Shown: piece by piece, positions 57,108-64,000 of the stretch | How positions within the stretch are numbered: position 1 is the stretch's first letter | Layout: each line of letters opens with the position of its first letter | From: Cephalotrichum gorgonifer | Lineage: Eukaryota > Ascomycota > Sordariomycetes > Microascales > Microascaceae | NCBI GenBank assembly: GCA_900312665.1 | Contig: ONZQ02000001.1 | Span: 230,600-294,599 of the forward strand | Direction of reading: 5' to 3' | DNA length: 64,000 nt | Translations under genes and position numbers: made by a program | Notes under the pieces: model-generated | The model's input: the letters and a program-made list of their open reading frames with translations, nothing else | Databases searched by the model: none | What the model was told of the DNA's origin: nothing

Positions 57108-58962
57108 TCCGACGGGAAAACCCAGTGAGAAAACAGCGTAACTGTGAGAGGGTTTCGGAAGTTTGTTTTTTGGGAGAGAGGCGGGCGGGCGGGCGGGATG
57201 GCGACGACCGCGGACGGTGATAAGGCAAAATAGCTACAGGCGAGACAGGAGGCCCAGATTCGCTTATCGGGATTTAGCGATATGCTTCCCCCGAGTTGCA
57301 GTATCTTCCTTCCGGTAGATGAATATCACAGGCACGTTGAAATGCCCCTCATTTAATAATAGGAAAGGGGAGCAGCTGAAACAGACGCAGGCTAATAAGG
57401 CCTGGTCCCACGAACCCACATAAAAGTCAGCTGTTATTCGCTGGCACGCTATCCGGTTCATTAATGTCATAAAAAAGCCACTCCGCGGGAGCTTAAATGA
57501 TGTCATTCAGGGGTGGTTCCGGTTCTGGTTCTGGTTCCTGCATAGCCATCACGATGGCATGGCACCATTTTCCATCTCCAGCTACAAAGTTCTGGAGTGT
57601 TTGCGGGGAGGTCGGGATTCGCTCAGATGAACCGGCATCGCAACAGTAGCGCGATAATTTTTTTTTAAAGTGAGCATCCAAGATGGGGAGGGATGAGGCC
57701 TCCACTTCATGTTTCCACCTTTCCTGTAGGGCGGATCTTGGATTGCAAGCTTGGCCAACCGGCATTGCCGACTAATTGCGCTAGTACTTTTACAGTGGGG
57801 TGGCAGGACGTTAGGGCCTCTCTGAATATGCTTGATAATATTGATAATACTTGCTATGTACCTCGCATTTCGGCTCGTCGTTGACTAGTGAGGGGCTGCA
57901 TGTGGGCCCCTGTCAGGTACCGCGGAGGTTAATTTCGAATCTTTCGGAGGCGGCCCGGGCACATCCGGGAAGATCCTGCCAGCAGCTGGGCTCGTCCATT
58001 TGGCGGGGTGCCCGGTTCCTTGTCTTTGAACGATCCCTGTGAGGTGGTGTTGCTCTCCCGCATCTATGAGTGCGAGCATACGAGTAAAAATAGTCTCGAA
58101 CCCGCTCTATTCTGGGAAAACAGGGAATGTGTCTGGCCAAATACGAGTACAAGTACTTGTACGGGTAATACTAGTCTCGAACCTGATCTATTCTGGGAAG
58201 CAGGGAACGGGTCTGCCCGAAATATGTGAGGTCTCTCTACCTGGTGTAACGATCCCGCAGGACTAGCAAACCGCCCATCTTTTCCAATAGGCAAATGTCC
58301 GGTCGATATCCATGTCCATACTGGTAAGGAGCACGCCGCATGCCCACGGTCCATCCAAGATTGCCATGCATATGCAAAGCACTCGCTCCATTTTGTGTAT
58401 CTTGCTCCCTCACTCGTCCACCTCCGCGAAAGGGAAGATCTACATGCCAGAATGTGCAGCCGCTGCTCGCCGCTTACACGCCAGTAAGAATGGGGGTATA
58501 AGCTGATGGCCCCTGTCCTTCCAGACCTGGCTTATCTATCCACTTGCCCATCCTCGCAAAGAAGAGGGGAGCGAAATGAAGAGTGACAGGGTGCCAAAGG
58601 CGGGCTACCCCACTTACAACTTCCGAGTACACAGAAAAAAAGAAGTAAATGTGCTTGCATGATCGAAGCGGAACGCAGGTGCGGGCGCTTGTCCACATCT
58701 ATCTCGTCGCCGACGCATCATAGCCCACCCATGCCATAATCTTTGTGGATAATCCCTAAGACAGCAACGTGTCAATTTGGGATTAGACTTTTGAGATTAG
58801 TGAAGAACGTCTGTTTGTCTCGACTTATCTTTAAAATGAGAGAATAATTTAACCCCTTGGTATGCAAGACAGGGACGGACCCAACCTCCATCAGTGACTC
58901 TGGTGGTAAGGATAGGAAACCGTTCATATTATTCTGTCTGGCTTCCAAACAGTAAGACAAAA
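57108..58962. other. Intergenic with tandem repeat, no gene seen
   Basis: A GCGGGCGGGCGGGCGGG run lies just before the TBC start (57180-57197). Several 60-95 codon frames have no motif. An 81-bp-period duplication is at 58077-58230. Confidence 0.45.
58077..58230. repeat. Imperfect tandem duplication, period about 81 bp, with internal palindrome
   Basis: The two units share TAGTCTCGAACC, CTATTCTGGGAA and CAGGGAA blocks. At their junction (about 58146-58161) is the perfect 16-bp palindrome GTACAAGTACTTGTAC. Confidence 0.7.
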
Positions 58963-59064
58963 GGGCACGTGGCGTAGTGGTATCGCGTTTGCTTCGCACT
59001 ATCTTCGGAGTTCTCTGAAGGCGACGATTGTAAAAGGTCTCCGGTTCAATCCCGGACGTGTCCA
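58963..59064 (+). tRNA. tRNA-Ala(CGC) with 30-nt intron
   Basis: Acceptor GGGCACG pairs with CGTGTCC. The D arm is GCGTAGTGGTATCGC. The anticodon stem TTTGC/GTAAA encloses loop TTCGCA|T, giving anticodon CGC. The intron (about 30 nt) lies after base 37. The T arm TCCGG-TTCAATC-CCGGA is perfect, followed by discriminator A. Removal of the intron gives a 72-nt tRNA. Confidence 0.88.
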
Positions 59065-59069
59065 ACAAT

Positions 59070-59080
59070 GTTTTTTTTTT
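59070..59080 (+). terminator. Pol III T-run after tRNA-Ala(CGC)
   Basis: A run of ten T residues at 59071-59080 begins six bases after the tRNA. Confidence 0.85.
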
Positions 59081-59418
59081 CTTTTGCCGTTCTTTTCCCT
59101 TTTGCTTTTTGGGCTTCAACATTACACCAACGGTCCAGGTCGGAATTGAAGGTCTCTTGCTTGCTTGTCTAATATCAGGAGACTCGAATGAGCTCTATAT
59201 CTATTACTCGTAGTCCAAAGTTAGGGGTCGGTCACTATGAATGGGATGGATGACATGGCATGTCGATGACATAGTGTTCGTAGCTACCGCAATCTCTCGT
59301 GGATCTATTCATTTAGCGGGTCAAGCTCTCCAGGTCCCACAATTCTCCCACCTTACCAACTTCCCCTTACCATGCGCGCGGCGACCGGTGAGAGCGCCCG
59401 TTCTATCTTTTTCTCACG

Positions 59419-62400
59419 ATGGAGCAGTTCTCGACCTCCAAGGTAACGGGTAAGACTTGCCGGCCCCATACGTCCCTATCGCTACCGTGAGCTCCTCCCC
59501 AGGCCAACCTCTCTGACCCATCCGCGAGCTAGTCGAGTGCTTCGATCCCCACGATGTCTACAAGCTCATCTGCCCCGGCCTCATCCCCCGACTACCCCTC
59601 CGCCACCTTCACTGGCACTCGCACGCCGGTCCCCTCCGCTCCATCGACACCCTCCACGTAGAGATCATCCAATCGGGCGAGCATGTCCCCGACCAAGACC
59701 TCACTCTCCGGCGCTCGGCCAGCGTAAGCACAAACCAGGACGTCGGCGCCGCGGCGTCCACCGACAGCATCGAGGCGCCCACCCAAGCGAACCCTTCGAA
59801 GGGGAGGCGGCACCAGATCCCCGGCCTGCGGCGCACACCCTACCTGAAGGCCCTTCTCGTCAGATGCGACGACAGCGAGTCCTACAAGGGGAGGGTACGT
59901 TCTGAGATTCGAGAGTGGATAAAGAAGGAGACGGCCGCGACCAGTTCGAAGACAGGGGCGCCCGAGGGCCATGACGCCTTCTCGTGGGTAATCATCCACG
60001 TTGTCCTCCCGAATACCGTAGCCGCGACCCAGCCCAGGACGGCCAAGAGCGGAGATGTCGCGGCCGCGGACCAGAAGGGCGCGTCTCGGTGGCGGGGGGG
60101 GTCCTCGACGCTGCTGGAAAAAATGAAGGCCGACTTCAACGTCTCGGGGAAGAACACCGTCGACAGGGTGGCGCAGGTCAGGGTGGGCATCAACGACGTC
60201 CCCTACGACATGCTCCCGCGAGTGGTCCCCGCCGTGCCCTCGGGCTACGTGGAGACGGAGCAGGACGTCGAGGCCGCGTGGCAGGACCTGATAACCAAGT
60301 TTAAGGATCTGATTTTGACATCGTTTGACAAAAGGGTCACGCGTTATGAGGAGGACATCAAGGAGAAGGATGCGCAGCGGATGCTGCCCGGGTGGAACTT
60401 CTGCACCTTTTTCATTCTGAAGGAGGGCCTGGCGAGAGGCTTCGAGAGCGTTGGTCTCGTTGAGGATGCGTTAGTCGGGTACGATGAGCTCAGCGCCGGG
60501 CTCGACGCCATAATTACAGAGCAGGCGACGGCGTCGGACGCCCCGGAGAGGCATGGGGGTGCGCTGTTGCCCTACACGGATGACCTGAAAGAAGCTGTCG
60601 ACAAGGCTTTGAAGTCCCTAGACCTTTCGGCACGGGGCGAGGGCGAGGACGAAGACGACGGCGAAGACGCCGATTCTCCGTCCGAGCGTGGGCTCGATGC
60701 CGACGACATACCCATAATAGCATCCAAGAAGCCCTACCGAGACATGATCCTGGAGAACAACGTCTCCCTCTTCGACTTCAAATCCTACATATTTGCACGG
60801 CAGATATCTCTACTACTCCGACTCGGTAACGCCTGGTCAACTCGGGAGGAGCTCCTGGCGAAACTAAACGAGCAGCAGCAGCTAGTCCCCACCGGACTAG
60901 CCCCCCACACGCCTCAGTCGAGACAGACCGACGAGCCCGAGAACCTCTCGAGGCTGTCCGAGGTCTGCAAGCGCGCGCTCGAGTTCATCCCCACCATGTC
61001 GCGGACCATGCAGCACGACATACTCGCAGCCGTGGCCTCGGAGAAGGGAGGTGACAAGGATGCCACCACGAAGAAGCTACCGCCTTCCCTATCGGCCGTC
61101 ATCGACAACATGGTCGCGTCGTTCGCATTCTCCCTCGCGCAACAGATCCTTGCTCAGACGTCCACCACGTCCCTCCCCATCCCGCCCTCCACCCTCTCCA
61201 CCCCTGACGCTCACGAACCGAAACTATCCATCCCCGAGCCGAAAACGATGATGCACCCCGCGAGGTCCTCGTCACTGGGCATGCCGTCCGGCTCGCGGCC
61301 GCCGCCAAGCCCAAACGTCTTCCCCGGCCCGGGGAACAACGCGGGCCCGTCAGAAAAGGAGGCGGCAGCCCATTCGCAGTTTCTCAAGTCTGGACTAGAG
61401 GATCTGGCTGCTCGGCGCGCGGAGCTATATAGCGTGTGCCGCAACATCCTCGAGAAGCTGGGGAGGAGGAAGGGCTGGGGAGACGGGTGGGGCGAGGCGC
61501 CCGTCCTATCCGACTCCATTGATTACTCGGAGATGGAGGACGTGAGCCTGGACGACGACACCCCTTCGCTGCCGGCTAACACCGCCGCCGAGGACACCGC
61601 CGCTCTAGCAGCCCAGGTCGTCTCCAATCCCCTCCTATCCGCCGCTTTCAAGAGCGAGGATGACTTCTATCGTCTCTATGAGACCCTGACGGACAAGGCC
61701 CTGAGGCATTACACCGTCGCTAACAACACGCACTCCGTCCAGGCAAGCTTCGCCGACCTCGCGGTCCTGAAGCACAAGGTCGGCGACTTTGGCGCCTCCG
61801 CGTCGTACTTCGATCGCGCCATCCCCTTCTTCGGCGAGGGCGGGTGGAGCCTACTCGAGCTGTCCATGCTCATCATGTACACCAGGTGCCTCCGGGAGCT
61901 AGACAGGAAAGAAGCCTTCGTGCAGGTTGTCCTGAAGCTACTGACGAAGGCGGCAGCGGCGGAAGGGGAGTACGCCAGTCAGGCCTCGTTCTCAAAACTC
62001 AAGGAGAATAGGGGCGGATTGGCGGCGGTCAGGGGGCTTATAAAGGAGATGCTGGCCGCATCGAAGTCACTTAAGCAGGACGTGGTAGTTCCGCTGAGTA
62101 GCTTCTTCCTAGCCATCGACATATGCGGGCCGCCCGTGTATCCTGACGGGACCGACAAGGTTGAGATCGAGGTTGAGCTGCACAGCTTGCTGGAGGATGA
62201 TCTCCCGGTGGAGCAGGCCAGGTTAAGGATGACGTGCGTAGATGGGAGTCCCACGAAGGAGATTTCTCTTGAGTGCGTGGGTGAGAAGACGATCAAGCCG
62301 GGCAAGAGCCGGATAACGTTCGTGGGCAAGGTAAGTCATCACGGACTACGGCGTGCCTTCCAACTTGGTTGTTTCTAAGCAGCACCGCTAATGCCGCTGC

Positions 62401-64000
62401 AGGTCGTCGCAACGGGCCGGTACAAGGTGGACCAGCTCTATGTGGAAAATGGACGCATCATTCTCAGCTACGAACGGGACGTCAACCAGATTACGCCCAG
62501 GGACGAAACGATATTCAAGAACCCTCCCGTCCTCGTGTTCCAGCAGGTCCGCTCCTTTGACCTCCAGCTCGCCGTAGCGAGGCACACCCGCCTAGACCAG
62601 AACAACGCCCTCGAGCTCGAGATATCCCCGGGCTGGAACTCGATCGAGTCCTGCACGCTGTCCGTTCGGCCGGCCACGGGTGGGCTCCGCACCATAACCG
62701 CGTCAGCCAAGATCCTTTCCTCCCCGGAGACCGAGTTCTCGAAGCCTCCCGAGGCGGGCATGATCTTCCTTGGCGCCGTACCCCCCGAGACGCCCCTAAC
62801 TATCAGCTTCCCCTTCTCGGTGGAGCAGGACGTCTCCACGATAGCGGTCCGCCTCGAGGCGACCTACGTCACTGCCGACGGGACTTTCCACTACGCGAAG
62901 CTAGCATCAATACCCATCGCCCTGGCGCTCGGCGTCAACGTCCAGGACGTCTTTAAGCACCACGCGCTCTACTCCCGCTTTACGGTCAGCACAGCGAGCA
63001 CGAGCCCCCTCCGGCTCTTCGAGAGCGAGATGACGGGTTCCGACGTCGCGGAACCCCACCTTGGCGTCCTGCCAGCGTCAACGATGCTCATTTTCCCGAA
63101 GCAGCCGGGGACGCTTCTCTACAAGACTACAAGGAAAGGTGGAGATATTGGGCCGGATACGAGCACGACAATGTTCCTGAAGCTGTACTACAGCGTTCTA
63201 CAGGATGAGGCCGAGGCCGTGCTGAGAGAGGAGGTCCAGGCGGCTCTGGAGGAGAGTCCCCTGCGGCGCCTCGCGCGGCTCTTGGTGCCGATCGTATCGC
63301 GCCATGCGGCAAAGAGGATATCGGCGCTAGATCTTGAAAGGGCGGCGCTCACGGGGCAGCTGGAGACGGGCTTCTTCGCGGGGGTGAACTGGGCGACGGA
63401 GCTCCAGGGCCTCGACCACCCCGGCTCCAAGGCCCCCGTCGTGCCGGAGATCGCTTCGTTCTTCGAGGCCTGGCATAAGGAACACAAGGTCCTCCCACTC
63501 GAGGAGCCCGCGGAGCGCAAGTCGCTCCTGATCCCCGTCGATATCCCCAGCGTGCCGATCCTCGTCACGGCGGACATCAAGCTCGGAGAGGAGACGCAAT
63601 TCCTCGTTCCCCCCACGCCGGCCGCGGTGCCGACCGTCCGCGTGAACCAGCTGCTCCCCGCCACGCTGCACCTCCGCTGGACGCGCAAGTGGGACACGTC
63701 GCGTCCGCCCGGCGCCGCGACCTCGAAGACGCACCCGCCGCGACAGCTGAGCTTCGAGGTGTCGACGCAGGGGGATGCCTGGCTCCTGTCGGGCCGGCGG
63801 AAGGGCCACATCACGATCCCGTCGTCGGCGGGGGTCGATAGCGCGGACGATATACTCGTGCCGCTGATCCTCGCGCCCCTGAGGGAGGGGTACCTGCCGT
63901 ATCCCGGAGTGGACGTGCGGGAGGTGAGGGACGGGGATGAGAAGGGGGTGGCGCATCATTGCGAGGCGGACTGGAGGAATGTGGGGGAGGTGGTGAGGGT
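59419..64000 (+). CDS. trs130: TRAPPC10/Trs130, TRAPP-II complex subunit (3' end beyond window)
   Basis: Trs130/TRAPPC10 is a core subunit of TRAPP-II, the exchange factor for Ypt31/Rab11 at the late Golgi. ATG at 59419 starts MEQFSTSKVT. The first intron (59450-59532) is followed by VECFDPHDVYKLICPGL. Exon 2 runs to 62330 with the conserved HDAFSWVIIHVVLPN, LLEKMKADFNVSGKNTVDRV, MLPGWNFCTFFILKEGLARGF and NNVSLFDFKSYIFARQISLL blocks. After a second intron (62331-62402) the gene continues VVATGRYKVDQLYVENGRI to the window edge, including the late beta-rich motifs FPKQPGTLLYKT and REGYLPYPGVDVREVRDG. About 1,476 codons are inside the window and the end lies just outside. A charged low-complexity insert (GEDEDDGEDADSPSE) lies near residue 390. 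Confidence 0.95.

Noticed and set aside
63188..63959. Two minus-strand frames of about 210 codons
   Set aside because: Antisense shadows of TRAPPC10 exon 3.

Overview
The window is nuclear DNA of a filamentous ascomycete (Pezizomycotina, probably Sordariomycetes; species not determinable from the window alone). The evidence is many short GT-AG introns with CTAAC-type branch points, Zn2Cys6 regulators, LaeA-like methyltransferase, RTA1, TRAPP-II and CorA-like genes with fungal architecture, two intron-bearing tRNA-Ala genes, and an AT-rich island with the dinucleotide bias left by repeat-induced point mutation (RIP).

Layout. 1-6 kb: a LaeA-like methyltransferase running off the left edge, a Zn2Cys6 regulator, and a secreted type-B carboxylesterase. 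6-12 kb: an accessory stretch with a broken F-box gene, a RIP-like AT island, an intact secreted DUF7136-type protein, a frameshifted unknown, a broken Stb3-like gene and an unknown ORF. 13-20.5 kb: an Upc2-like Zn2Cys6 regulator, an RTA1 membrane protein and a sterol-type glucosyltransferase. The last two are divergent and share a promoter carrying four copies of an AATACGCGTATT-type palindrome, with related sites upstream of the regulator. 21-28 kb: a GPI-type cysteine-rich protein, tRNA-Ala(AGC), a secreted histidine acid phosphatase with CACGTG sites upstream, and a secreted DNase-I-fold/jacalin protein. 28-41 kb: an F-box/DUF6546-like protein, a cytochrome P450 with a GC-AG intron, a divergent protein kinase and a CorA-like membrane protein. 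41-48 kb: a broken DUF7136 copy, a five-exon zinc-finger gene with an internally duplicated domain, a P450 relic and an F-box protein. 48-54.8 kb: gene-poor, with one small cysteine-rich gene assembled here from three exons, and short relics and repeats. 54.8-64 kb: conserved trafficking genes, a TBC protein and TRAPPC10/Trs130 (running off the right edge), with tRNA-Ala(CGC) between them.

Functional themes. The most coherent group is the candidate sterol/lipid neighbourhood (Upc2-like regulator, RTA1, glucosyltransferase) tied together by a shared palindrome. A second theme is secreted enzymes and surface proteins. A third is gene decay: at least four recognisable genes carry frameshifts or stops, while the housekeeping genes assemble into clean multi-exon models, which argues against general sequencing error. 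All exon models were built by eye from frames, splice signals and family motifs.
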